Shown here piece by piece: positions 8,153-16,458 of a DNA stretch of 64,000 bases. The stretch covers positions 96,523 through 160,522 of the forward strand of contig NZ_QCZJ01000012.1 in NCBI RefSeq assembly GCF_003075435.1. The letters are read 5' to 3'. The notes beneath the pieces are model-generated. The model did not search any database. It had not been told where the DNA came from and was given only the letters and a program-made list of their open reading frames with translations. The translations under genes and the position numbers were made by a program. The stretch comes from Terrimonas sp. GTDB taxonomy: Bacteria > Bacteroidota > Bacteroidia > Chitinophagales > Chitinophagaceae. The stretch's first letter is position 1; each line of letters begins with the position of its first letter.

Positions 8153-8737
8153 ATGAACAGACGTGATGCCTTATCGAGAGTTGCCCTGATACTTGGAGGA
8201 ACCGTGATTGGCGCTAACGCTTTTTTAGAAGGATGTAAACCTGCTGATAAAAAAAGCAGCGATGATAGCAGCGCTAAACCTTTGTTTGCTGCTACAGACG
8301 CTGCCTATCTTGATGAAATAGCAGAAACAATAATACCTGCAACAGATACTCCCGGCGCCAAGGCTGCTAAGGTTGGCGCTTTTATGACAGTGATGGTAAC
8401 GGACTGTTATCCTGAAGCTGATCAAAAGGTGTTTATTGATGGAATGAAAAAACTGGAAGAAGCCAGTAAGAAAAAAAACAACAAATCATTTATGGATAGC
8501 AGTGCCGAAGAACGTAAAGCGCTGTTGATTGATATTGATAAAGAAGCCAAAGATTATATGGCTTCTAAAAAGAATGAAGACCCCAAGCATTACTTCAGAA
8601 TGATGAAAGAGCTTACCCTGCTTGGCTATTTTACTTCTGAACCCGGGGCTACACAAGCCTTGCGCTATGTAGCAGTACCCGGAAAATACGAGGGTTGTGT
8701 AGCATATAAAAAAGGCGACAGGGCCTGGGCGAGTTGA
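8153..8737 (+). CDS. Gluconate 2-dehydrogenase subunit 3 family protein (Tat carrier subunit)
   Basis: The product is about 194 residues if translation starts at the ATG at 8153. A TTG at 8129 would add eight residues, but the ATG places the twin-arginine signal (MNRRDALSRVALILGG) at the very N-terminus, as expected. The body matches the gluconate 2-dehydrogenase subunit 3 family: DAAYLDEIAETIIPATDTPGAK, then helices, then LLGYFTSEPGATQALRY near the end. This small subunit partners a GMC flavoprotein and carries it through Tat; the GMC gene ends 44 bp upstream. A 19-bp-stem terminator follows 19 bp after the stop, so this closes the rightward three-gene operon. Confidence 0.88.
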   Translation: MNRRDALSRVALILGGTVIGANAFLEGCKPADKKSSDDSSAKPLFAATDAAYLDEIAETIIPATDTPGAKAAKVGAFMTVMVTDCYPEADQKVFIDGMKKLEEASKKKNNKSFMDSSAEERKALLIDIDKEAKDYMASKKNEDPKHYFRMMKELTLLGYFTSEPGATQALRYVAVPGKYEGCVAYKKGDRAWAS

Positions 8738-8756
8738 TAAAATATTGTTGAAATCA

Positions 8757-8801
8757 AAACAGAAAAGTTTAGATGAATGAAGCATCTAAACTTTTCTGTT
8801 T
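8757..8801 (+). terminator. Strong hairpin terminator after the GMC/subunit 3 operon
   Basis: The arms 8757-8775 and 8783-8801 are perfectly complementary over 19 bp (AAACAGAAAAGTTTAGATG and its reverse complement) with a 7-nt loop. The right arm is T-rich and continues into TTTAC. It begins 19 bp after the stop of the subunit 3 gene. Confidence 0.85.
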
Positions 8802-8954
8802 TACAGGAATGCTGATCGTTATTATCAAACGCCTTTGAAATGCAGAACTACTTACACTCCTGCTCACAATAAATTAGTATCTTTCTTATAAAGAATGCAA
8901 TCATTTTCCGGCAACTCCTTTATCCAAAACAATATACTATAAGCGTTCTACATT

Positions 8955-10406
8955 ATGAACTGGCTGTTACTTTTCGAAATACTTTATATTATCGCCCTTA
9001 TTCTTGTTTGCTTCCGCATTATTTATGATACGCAGAACAATATAAAAACGCTGGCATATCTTCTGTTGGTAGTATTTATCCCTGTAATCGGCGCAATCAT
9101 ATATTTCTCTTTTGGCATTAATTACAGGAAGCGAAGAATGTATGACAAAAAGCTGGTTGCCGATGATGTGCTTGCTGAAAAAATAAGGATACAATCATTG
9201 CAGTCTTCTCAAAAAACCTACAATGAAAACAAAGCGCTATTGGAAAGCAACCGTGAACTTGCTTATATGCTGGTGAATGGCAGTATGAGCACATTAACCG
9301 GCGATAATGATGTAAAGCTGCTGATTAACGGGGAATCAAAATTTCCTGAAGTTATTGCTGCATTAGAAAAAGCAAAACACCATATTCATATAGAGTATTA
9401 CATTTTTGAGGATGATGAAATAGGAAAAACTGTGGAGGAAATTCTTATACGCAAAGCAAAAGAAGGCGTTGAGGTGAGATTTATATATGATGATTTTGGC
9501 AGCCGCTCTATCCGCCGCACATTGTCTAGGCGATTAAGGAGTAATCATGTGCAGACTTTTCCGTTTCATAAAATAATTTTTGTTGCACTGGCCAACCGGC
9601 TTAATTACAGAAACCATCGCAAAATAATTGTAATAGATGGAACCATCGGATTTATTGGTGGGATTAATGTTAGCGACAGGTATATTAACGCAAAAGAAAA
9701 CAAGCTCTTCTGGCGTGATACTCATCTTTATATTCAGGGCTCCGGTGTAAGGTATCTCCAATATCTTTTTATGTGCGACTGGAATTTTTGTGCTAAAGAT
9801 CATTTAAAGCCAAATGAAGCGTTCTTTCCTGAATATTCATCTATACCTAAAGCAGGAAACAAAATAGTGCAGATTGCAGCCAGCGGACCAGATTCAGAAG
9901 TGCCTGTTATTTTGTTTTCTATTTTACAGGCTATTAATCTTGCCACCCAGGAAATATTAATTACCACACCCTACTTCATCCCCGGCGAAAGTGTTATTGA
10001 TGCGTTGCTGGTATCGGCAATGGGTGGCGTTAAAGTAAAAGTTTTAGTGCCTGATAAATCTGATTCCATAATAGTGAATGCAGCCGCTAGGTCATATTAC
10101 GGTGATCTCGCAAGAGCAGGTATTGAAATATATTTATACAGGAAAGGATTTGTACATGCTAAAACACTTGTTGCCGACAGAAAGCTTTCTGTAGTTGGCA
10201 CAGCTAATATGGACTACAGGAGTTTTGATCTGAATTTTGAAGTAAATGCTATTGTATACGATAAGGAAATCGCTAACCAGATGGCAGATGTTTTTTATAA
10301 CGACATTAAAGACGCGGAACTGGTGGATATAGAAAAATGGGATAAGCGACCGCTTTATAAAGAGATGATAGAAAAAACAGCAAGGCTGATTTCGCCATTA
10401 TTATAA
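8955..10406 (+). CDS. cls: Cardiolipin synthase (phospholipase D superfamily)
   Basis: This 483-residue membrane enzyme condenses phosphatidylglycerol into cardiolipin. Two N-terminal membrane helices (LLLFEILYIIALILVCFRII and AYLLLVVFIPVIGAIIYFSF) precede two phospholipase D domains. The first HKD motif is H221-x-K223-x4-D228 (NHRKIIVIDG) and the second is H401-x-K403-x4-D408 (HAKTLVADRK), each followed by the expected GG or NMD segment. The length matches bacterial ClsA-type enzymes. It is flanked by a terminator upstream and a 147-bp gap downstream, so it is probably a single-gene unit. A TATCTTTC box near 8878-8885 is a weak promoter candidate. Confidence 0.93.
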   Translation: MNWLLLFEILYIIALILVCFRIIYDTQNNIKTLAYLLLVVFIPVIGAIIYFSFGINYRKRRMYDKKLVADDVLAEKIRIQSLQSSQKTYNENKALLESNRELAYMLVNGSMSTLTGDNDVKLLINGESKFPEVIAALEKAKHHIHIEYYIFEDDEIGKTVEEILIRKAKEGVEVRFIYDDFGSRSIRRTLSRRLRSNHVQTFPFHKIIFVALANRLNYRNHRKIIVIDGTIGFIGGINVSDRYINAKENKLFWRDTHLYIQGSGVRYLQYLFMCDWNFCAKDHLKPNEAFFPEYSSIPKAGNKIVQIAASGPDSEVPVILFSILQAINLATQEILITTPYFIPGESVIDALLVSAMGGVKVKVLVPDKSDSIIVNAAARSYYGDLARAGIEIYLYRKGFVHAKTLVADRKLSVVGTANMDYRSFDLNFEVNAIVYDKEIANQMADVFYNDIKDAELVDIEKWDKRPLYKEMIEKTARLISPLL

Positions 10407-10553
10407 TGATATAATTTTTCAGCAGAGATATTTCCGTATTCAATATACTCACCGCTTACCCGCAAATTCAATTTTTATTATCACCCCCCATTTTAATAAT
10501 TTCGCTGCCTGTTCTACTATTTAAACCCCGGATATTCCACTAATTTTTGAACG

Positions 10554-12197
10554 ATGAAAGCAAGAGTTCTGAAAATACATCCCAAGGATAATGTATTGGT
10601 TGTCCTCACAAACCTGAAAAAAGGTGAAGTAATTGAGCATAACGGAAACAGTTATACGCTGGTTGATGATGTTGACGCCAAGCATAAGTTTTTTATTGAC
10701 GATATGAAGGCCGGCGACTCTGTATATATGTATGGCGTGCTGGTAGGTAAAATCCAGTTTGATGTGCCGAAAGGCGGCAGAATGACAACCGATAATACCA
10801 AACATGCGGCTGATGCTTATGCTTATCGTGCTGCAAAATATGAGTGGCATGCGCCGGACGTATCAAAATTTGCCGGCAGAACCTTTAATGGTTACAAACG
10901 TAGCGATGGAAGAGTGGGAACGGCCAATTACTGGCTTTTTCTGCCCACCGTGTTCTGCGAAAACAGGAATCTTGATGTAATAAGGGAAGCTTTGCACAAT
11001 GAATTGGGATACGCCGTAACTGATAAGTATAAATCCTATGCTAAATCTTTGGTGGATGCCTTTAAAGAAGGTGCAGATCTGGGCAGTGTTGATATCACAG
11101 CTTTACAACCCGATCCTAAACAACGCAGGGTATTTAAAAATATAGATGGCATAAAATTCCTGAATCACCAGATGGGTTGCGGCGGTACCCGGCAGGATGC
11201 CAAAACGCTGGGTGAATTGCTCGCTGCCTATTCTGATCATCCTAATGTTGGGGGTATTACCGTGTTGAGTCTGGGTTGCCAGAACCTGCAGGTGCAGGAC
11301 TATCTGAAATATTTGAAAGAAAGAAATCCTGGTTTTGATAAACCGTTATATGTTTTTGAGCAGCAGCAATCACAAAGTGAAGAGCAACTGGTGGCAGAAG
11401 CTATTCGTAAAACTTTTGAGGGGCTTGTTGAATTAAATAAACTCGAACGTACTCCCGCTCCTTTATCGGAAATGTGTGTAGGCGTTAAGTGTGGCGGCAG
11501 TGATGGATTCAGTGGTATATCTGCAAACCCGGCGGTGGGCTATTGCGCAGACTTACTGGTAGGGTTAGGCGCAAAAGTGTTATTGGCTGAGTTCCCGGAA
11601 TTGTGTGGGGCAGAGCAGGAGCTGATTGACCGTTCGGTGGATGAAGCAACTGCCCAAAAATTTATTACGCTTATGCGTAACTATGATGAGCTGGCACATA
11701 AAGTGGGTTCTGGATTTCACATGAACCCTTCTCCCGGTAATATTAAAGACGGGTTGATCACTGATGCTATAAAATCAACCGGTGCTGCTAAGAAAGGCGG
11801 TACATCTCCTGTGGTTGATGTGCTGGATTATACAGAGAAAGTGAAAAAACCGGGATTGAGCCTGGTTTGTACACCGGGCAATGATGTGGAAGCAACAACC
11901 GGTAAAACGGCCTCTGGTGCTACATTGATATTGTTTACTACCGGACTGGGAACGCCAACCGGTAATCCTGTTTGCCCAACCATTAAAGTAGCCACCAATT
12001 CATCTTTGGCAAGAAGAATGAAAGATATTATTGATATAGATACCGGCGGAATTATTGAAGGAGAAAAAACCATTGAACAAATGGGAGAAGAGATACTGGA
12101 ATACTGTATAAAAGCAGCCAGTGGCGAAGTAATTCCCAAAGCCGTACAGCTCAACCAGGATGATTTTATTCCGTGGAAGAGAGGAGTATCTTTGTAA
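10554..12197 (+). CDS. uxaA: UxaA-family dehydratase (altronate dehydratase or related sugar-acid dehydratase)
   Basis: This 547-residue protein has the two-part UxaA layout: an N-terminal SAF domain (about residues 1-95, MKARVLKIHPKDNVLVVL) and a long altronate/galactarate dehydratase domain containing FLNHQMGCGGTRQDA, GCQNLQVQ, GVKCGGSDGFSGI and LFTTGLGTPTGNPVCPTIK. The conserved Cys/His residues are those expected to hold iron. UxaA converts D-altronate to 2-keto-3-deoxygluconate, which kdgK and the aldolase 43 kb away could use. An SDR dehydrogenase follows 98 bp downstream. In other bacteria the UxaA plus SDR pair also serves L-fuconate or related acids, so altronate is the best but not the only substrate. 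Confidence 0.82.
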   Translation: MKARVLKIHPKDNVLVVLTNLKKGEVIEHNGNSYTLVDDVDAKHKFFIDDMKAGDSVYMYGVLVGKIQFDVPKGGRMTTDNTKHAADAYAYRAAKYEWHAPDVSKFAGRTFNGYKRSDGRVGTANYWLFLPTVFCENRNLDVIREALHNELGYAVTDKYKSYAKSLVDAFKEGADLGSVDITALQPDPKQRRVFKNIDGIKFLNHQMGCGGTRQDAKTLGELLAAYSDHPNVGGITVLSLGCQNLQVQDYLKYLKERNPGFDKPLYVFEQQQSQSEEQLVAEAIRKTFEGLVELNKLERTPAPLSEMCVGVKCGGSDGFSGISANPAVGYCADLLVGLGAKVLLAEFPELCGAEQELIDRSVDEATAQKFITLMRNYDELAHKVGSGFHMNPSPGNIKDGLITDAIKSTGAAKKGGTSPVVDVLDYTEKVKKPGLSLVCTPGNDVEATTGKTASGATLILFTTGLGTPTGNPVCPTIKVATNSSLARRMKDIIDIDTGGIIEGEKTIEQMGEEILEYCIKAASGEVIPKAVQLNQDDFIPWKRGVSL

Positions 12198-12209
12198 AAG
12201 TGGTAACTG

Positions 12210-12240
12210 AACCATAAACTAAAACCATAAACTTTAAACC
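12210..12240. repeat. Short A/C-rich direct repeat (ACCATAAACT twice)
   Basis: Two copies of ACCATAAACT separated by AAA, followed by TTAAACC, fill the spacer between the dehydratase and SDR genes. The complementary TTTATGG units recur near 54267-54298, suggesting a dispersed intergenic repeat. Confidence 0.5.
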
Positions 12241-12295
12241 TGTTTCCGCAACCCGCACAATCTCAAATTTAAAATTTCAAATCAGAAATCTCATC

Positions 12296-13069
12296 ATGTT
12301 CACACTTAACAACAAAACCGCCATTATTACCGGTGGGGGAAGCGGAATAGGAAAGGCTATTACAACAGTTTTTGCAAGGCAGGGAGCGCAGGTATATGTG
12401 CTTGATATGGATGAAAAAGGCGGCAGCGCTACCGTGCAGGAAATAGTTGATGCAGGTAACAAAGCCGCGTTTTATAAATGCAATGTTGCCGATCAGAAAA
12501 ACGTGAAGGCAGTAGCGGCAGAAATTACCGCTAAACATGGTTCAATTGATATCCTGGTGAATAATGCGGGTATTGCTCATGTAGGTCAGGCGGATAATAC
12601 CAGTGAAGAAGATTTTGACCGTATTGTATCTGTAAATATCAAAGGCGTATACAATTGCCTGCATGAAGTCATTCCCTTTATGAAAGAAAAAGGCGGTTCT
12701 ATTTTAAATATGGCTTCTATTGCCGCAATGGTGGGTATACCCGACAGGTTTGTTTATTCAACTGCCAAGGGAGCTGTAGCCGCCATGACGCTTTCTGTGG
12801 CTAAAGATTACATGAAGTACAATATCCGTTGCAACGCTATTTCGCCGGCAAGAGTGCATACACCTTTTGTTGACGGTTTTCTGGCAAAGAATTACCCTGG
12901 CAAAGAAGCGGAAATGTTTGAAAAACTTTCTAAAACCCAGCCGATAGGGAGAATGGCAAAACCGGAGGAAATTGCTTATCTCGCCTTATACCTTTGTTCA
13001 GACGAAGCTTCTTTTATTACCGGTTGTGATTACCCGATTGATGGAGGCTTTGTTAAATTAAATAACTGA
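12296..13069 (+). CDS. SDR family NAD(P)-dependent oxidoreductase
   Basis: This 257-residue classical short-chain dehydrogenase has the cofactor motif TGGGSGIG at residues 12-19, NNAG in the middle, the catalytic Y154-x3-K158 (YSTAK), and the C-terminal SDEASFITGCDYPIDGGF typical of 3-ketoacyl reductase-like sugar SDRs. It follows the UxaA-type dehydratase by 98 bp on the same strand. From this context it could be a hexuronate or sugar-acid dehydrogenase: a stand-in for tagaturonate reductase, a KduD-like 2-keto-3-deoxy sugar dehydrogenase, or a fucose dehydrogenase. The sequence alone does not separate these. Family certain, role inferred. Confidence 0.85.
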   Translation: MFTLNNKTAIITGGGSGIGKAITTVFARQGAQVYVLDMDEKGGSATVQEIVDAGNKAAFYKCNVADQKNVKAVAAEITAKHGSIDILVNNAGIAHVGQADNTSEEDFDRIVSVNIKGVYNCLHEVIPFMKEKGGSILNMASIAAMVGIPDRFVYSTAKGAVAAMTLSVAKDYMKYNIRCNAISPARVHTPFVDGFLAKNYPGKEAEMFEKLSKTQPIGRMAKPEEIAYLALYLCSDEASFITGCDYPIDGGFVKLNN

Positions 13070-13083
13070 TGTCTTCTCTTTTA

Positions 13084-13114
13084 TTGCAAAGCAATTTTTG
13101 AAAAGCTAATTTCG
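13084..13114 (+). promoter_or_regulatory. Candidate promoter for the lipoprotein gene
   Basis: TTG at 13084-13086, a 20-nt spacer, then TAATTTCG at 13107-13114 resembles the Bacteroidota TTTG / TAnnTTTG promoter with one mismatch in the -7 box. The downstream GTG start is 22 nt away. Confidence 0.4.
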
Positions 13115-13136
13115 TTTGCAAATCAAATAGCACAAC

Positions 13137-14039
13137 GTGAAGTTTTACCTGTTTTGCATACTGATATGTTTGGGGATCATTTCCTGTAAAAAAGAAGATG
13201 AAGTGGCTGTTGAACCTAATTTAATTTTCAGGTTCAGGTTTGATTCTACTCAGGAGCGCTTAAATAATATAGGGCAACCGTCAGCATTGCCGGAAGATCA
13301 TGGAGCGCAAAGCCCGGCAATAAGCAAAATGAGCGTTCATTATATTGAGCTTGTTCCTTCAAATACTACCACATTGGGTAACGGTGCTGTTATTTATAAA
13401 GGGGAAGAAACAGCCCTTGGCGGCGATAGCGCTATTTATTTTGACAGATCGGTGCTTGCCGGGAATAATGAAGTGTTTTTTGCTATTCCTTTAAAAGATG
13501 TTGCGGCCGGAACATATGAATGGTTGCGCCTGTTGCCGGCTTACCAGCATTGTACCATACAATATCATGTAGATGAAAACATTGGCGATACATTGCATAT
13601 TGACCAGGACTTTTCGGGCACGCTTGCTTCTTTTATTGGCTATAATACTTATATCACCTCATATCAAATCAATTCGCAGGTTATCGGTATAAACGAAAAC
13701 CGCAGCCAGGGGTATTGGGGATTTGAGAGCAATATCAGCTACGAGGATTTCAGTAAAGTAGATACTATTTTCGGGCAGGCGGCTGTAACTACGGAGGTCA
13801 ATCCGATCTATACCACGTCGCCTGTTCCGGCAGGTTCAGGTGTGGTTACCGGGGCTTTTGCAGGCAGCAAACTAACCATAACCGGCAAAGAAACAGAGAA
13901 CATTATTATAGAAGTGGCTGTTTCTACCAATAAAAGCTTTGAATGGCAGGAAGTAGTAAAGAACGGTAAATGGGATCCGGCAAAAGGGGAAACAGTGGTG
14001 GATATGGGCGTAAGAGGAATAATTCCAACGGTTTGGTAG
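13137..14039 (+). CDS. Hypothetical lipoprotein, unknown function
   Basis: This 300-residue protein starts at a GTG (13137). An in-frame TAG nine bases upstream rules out a longer start, and the GTG gives a proper lipoprotein signal (KFYLFCILICLGIISCKK, lipid-attached Cys17). The mature part is predicted as beta-rich secretory sequence, with FRFRFDSTQERLNNIG near the N-terminus and ITGKETENIIIEVAVSTNKSFEW near the C-terminus. Proteins of this style occur in Bacteroidota as uncharacterised outer-membrane lipoproteins; I do not recognise a catalytic motif. It lies 67 bp after the SDR gene with its own candidate promoter, so it may be independent. It points toward the terminator of the leftward protease gene. 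Confidence 0.75.
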   Translation: MKFYLFCILICLGIISCKKEDEVAVEPNLIFRFRFDSTQERLNNIGQPSALPEDHGAQSPAISKMSVHYIELVPSNTTTLGNGAVIYKGEETALGGDSAIYFDRSVLAGNNEVFFAIPLKDVAAGTYEWLRLLPAYQHCTIQYHVDENIGDTLHIDQDFSGTLASFIGYNTYITSYQINSQVIGINENRSQGYWGFESNISYEDFSKVDTIFGQAAVTTEVNPIYTTSPVPAGSGVVTGAFAGSKLTITGKETENIIIEVAVSTNKSFEWQEVVKNGKWDPAKGETVVDMGVRGIIPTVW

Positions 14040-14203
14040 CTTCCGTTCATCCTTTCTTAACAAAAAGCTTCAGCCCTGTTTTGTATATTAGTATCAGAAA
14101 ACATTGCAAATGCCCTTCTCCTATACCATATTCAGCAGCAGCGCTATCATAATAATGGTAGTGATATTGGTAGTGAACCAGGCGGTAAAAAATATTTACA
14201 AAA

Positions 14204-14232
14204 AACGCCCCTAACCTGCTGTTAGGAGCGTT
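14204..14232 (-). terminator. Hairpin terminator of the serine protease gene
   Basis: The arms AACGCCCCTAAC (14204-14215) and GTTAGGAGCGTT (14221-14232) pair with one mismatch around a 5-nt loop. Read leftward the stem ends in a run of about six T. It starts 38 bp after the protease stop codon. Confidence 0.8.
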
Positions 14233-14270
14233 GAATCATCTGATCTCTGCAGTATAGTTTTTTATGCCGT

Positions 14271-16442
14271 TTATTTAATGATAAGCTGCTGAGATGAAAT
14301 ATTGTTTCCATTTTTTATTACAACAAAGTATGCACCTTTAGCAAGCCCGCCGATATTCAGCTTAACTTGTTTTTGCCCTTTTACATTCCTGCTTTTTGTT
14401 ATAAGCGCCTGGTTAACATTATATACCGCAACCTCATAGCTCAGGTCTTCATCCCAGGCTGCTTTTCCTTCAGGCGCATTTTCATCTTTTACCGCCGTTA
14501 CGGTTACATAATCATTTGCCGGGTTAGGTGAAAGGAGGTATCCATAGCCACCGGAGCTAACCGTAAAAGATACCGTTCTGCTGGTAGCGCCGCAACTGCC
14601 TGTTCCGCTCATATAAAAATCAGCGCTTTGCCCTGCTGATAAATTCATAGTGAGAATTTTGCCTGAGCTGTTATAGTACCACGTGCCAGAACCGGAAGTT
14701 CGGGTGCAGCTTATGGAGGTTGAGCCTGGTAGCACCAGGTCTACATCGGCAGTGCCGGCTTTAATGAAATTAACGGTATTCATTTGCTTATTAGCCTGCC
14801 CGGTCTGCCTTATGGTACCGCCGATACCTGAAGCTGCTACATTAATATTTATATTTTCGGTATAAACAACGCCGCATACAGTTCTTGTAAGGGTTAAAAC
14901 GCCGGTACCGTTATACCCGGGGCTTACAGTAACCTGGTTAGTACCCTGCCCTGAAAGAATATTTAGCTTATCATTAACTGCCCAGGTATAAGTAGTACCT
15001 GCCGTAGCAGTAACTGTAAAGATGCGGTTTGAATAACTACACCATGTACTGACATCTCCGGTTATGACCGGAGGCACTAACGCTGACACATTGGTAGTAT
15101 TGGTTGTTATGGTGCCTGTGTTATTTGGATCAAGCCAGTTGCTGAGCCTGGTGGCATTAGTGCCACCACCTGCCCAGGAAATATCAAAGCGACCGCCATA
15201 TTTGCTAACCTGCTGACAAACGGGAAGGTTTGCGTCATCAATTCCAAAATGCTGTCCTATAATTCTGTGGTTTTGGTCGAAATAGGGCGAACCGGAAGAT
15301 CCGCCTTCCGTTGTGCCATTATCTGTTAGTAAATGCCAGCATTGTGCGCCTGAAAAATTGCCGAATGTAGGGGCATTTATATCGTTCGTTATTTTCATTA
15401 CATCACCTTGTGGATGATGAATAAGTGTAGTTTGTGTAATTCCATTCGTATTTCTATTCCATCCTGCATAATTAATACCAGAGGTTGTGGGCGGGGTGTT
15501 ATTTAATTCTATCAAACAAAAATCTGAACCTGCCCAGTTAGCTCGTAATGTGGAACCATTATATGTTACGCCATTTGAATTTTGTGAAGGGTCGCATGTA
15601 GGACTCCAGGCCTGGAATGTAAATCGCCATGCGGCTACATTTTGCTGTGGTAGATTTGGAGGATTAAAACAATGGTTTGCTGTCAGATAAAATGGTCTAT
15701 TTGTATTGCATGTATTCATTACTAAACAACCACTGCACCATGCGCTTCCATTATCACTAAGTAATAATGAAACAGAATTTCTCTCGTTTTGCCATCCATT
15801 GCCCAATGGGCATAATACATTAATTTCACAGGCGGCTGATTGCCCGAACCCTGACACCTGATATACCTCTTTATATCCGTAGGCAATATTATTTGAGTGT
15901 AGAATAAGTCTTTTTAATGTTGAGATGGGTGTTTTAATTTCAGTTATAAGAAACTCCCCTTTAAGAACCCAGCTTCCCCATATGTTGTTAGCGTTATTTT
16001 CAGCTTCTGTTATAGGCCCGGTAATCATATTCCCTCTTTCGTTGTATATATACATTTCTGTCTTTTCCGGCAAATAGAAGCTGTCAAAATTTATGCTTGA
16101 GGACAATGCGCCATTGAGTTTGATGGAAAATTTTCCATAAGCAAAAGTATCATCATAATTCCATTCTATTAATTTAGTAAAATCCAGATCAATTTGGATC
16201 GGAACTGCTATCTGGAATGGTTGAACTTCGGCTGTTGCAGTGTTTCTTTTCTTTTCAGCCTGCAATAAATCAGGAATATTTTTAGCAGGGATTTCAAAAT
16301 CAATTTTAGATTTATAGGATCTAATAAACTTTCCTGTTTCGCTTATCAATTCGCTACTGTTAATGTTGGTGCTTACCTGAGCTTTTGATAAAAGGCAAAG
16401 TATTAGTAACGGTAATACTAAGATTTTTTTAATAGGTTTCAT
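14271..16442 (-). CDS. Secreted trypsin-like serine protease with T9SS type A sorting domain
   Basis: This 723-residue exported protein resembles lysyl endopeptidase. A signal peptide (MKPIKKILVLPLLILCLLSKAQ) is followed by a propeptide, a trypsin-fold domain and Ig-like/PKD-type regions. The likely triad is H257 (LTANHCFN), D307 (GSDFCLIEL) and S383 (GGSSGSPYF). The last 85 or so residues (LLSPNPANDYVTVTAV ... GGLAKGAYFVVIKNG ... SSQQLIIK) form the type A C-terminal domain that directs cargo through the type IX secretion system; gldKLMN is encoded 9 kb away in this window. It would therefore be released to or anchored on the cell surface. A good terminator follows. Two outer-membrane protein genes lie 16 bp upstream on the same strand and may be co-transcribed. 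Confidence 0.92.
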   Translation of the reverse strand: MKPIKKILVLPLLILCLLSKAQVSTNINSSELISETGKFIRSYKSKIDFEIPAKNIPDLLQAEKKRNTATAEVQPFQIAVPIQIDLDFTKLIEWNYDDTFAYGKFSIKLNGALSSSINFDSFYLPEKTEMYIYNERGNMITGPITEAENNANNIWGSWVLKGEFLITEIKTPISTLKRLILHSNNIAYGYKEVYQVSGFGQSAACEINVLCPLGNGWQNERNSVSLLLSDNGSAWCSGCLVMNTCNTNRPFYLTANHCFNPPNLPQQNVAAWRFTFQAWSPTCDPSQNSNGVTYNGSTLRANWAGSDFCLIELNNTPPTTSGINYAGWNRNTNGITQTTLIHHPQGDVMKITNDINAPTFGNFSGAQCWHLLTDNGTTEGGSSGSPYFDQNHRIIGQHFGIDDANLPVCQQVSKYGGRFDISWAGGGTNATRLSNWLDPNNTGTITTNTTNVSALVPPVITGDVSTWCSYSNRIFTVTATAGTTYTWAVNDKLNILSGQGTNQVTVSPGYNGTGVLTLTRTVCGVVYTENININVAASGIGGTIRQTGQANKQMNTVNFIKAGTADVDLVLPGSTSISCTRTSGSGTWYYNSSGKILTMNLSAGQSADFYMSGTGSCGATSRTVSFTVSSGGYGYLLSPNPANDYVTVTAVKDENAPEGKAAWDEDLSYEVAVYNVNQALITKSRNVKGQKQVKLNIGGLAKGAYFVVIKNGNNISSQQLIIK

Positions 16443-16458
16443 ACAATTGGTTTTTAGT

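Noticed and set aside
12296..13069. Naming the SDR gene uxaB
   Set aside because: UxaB is a long-chain mannitol dehydrogenase-type protein; this is a 257-residue SDR, so only a functional replacement could be argued.
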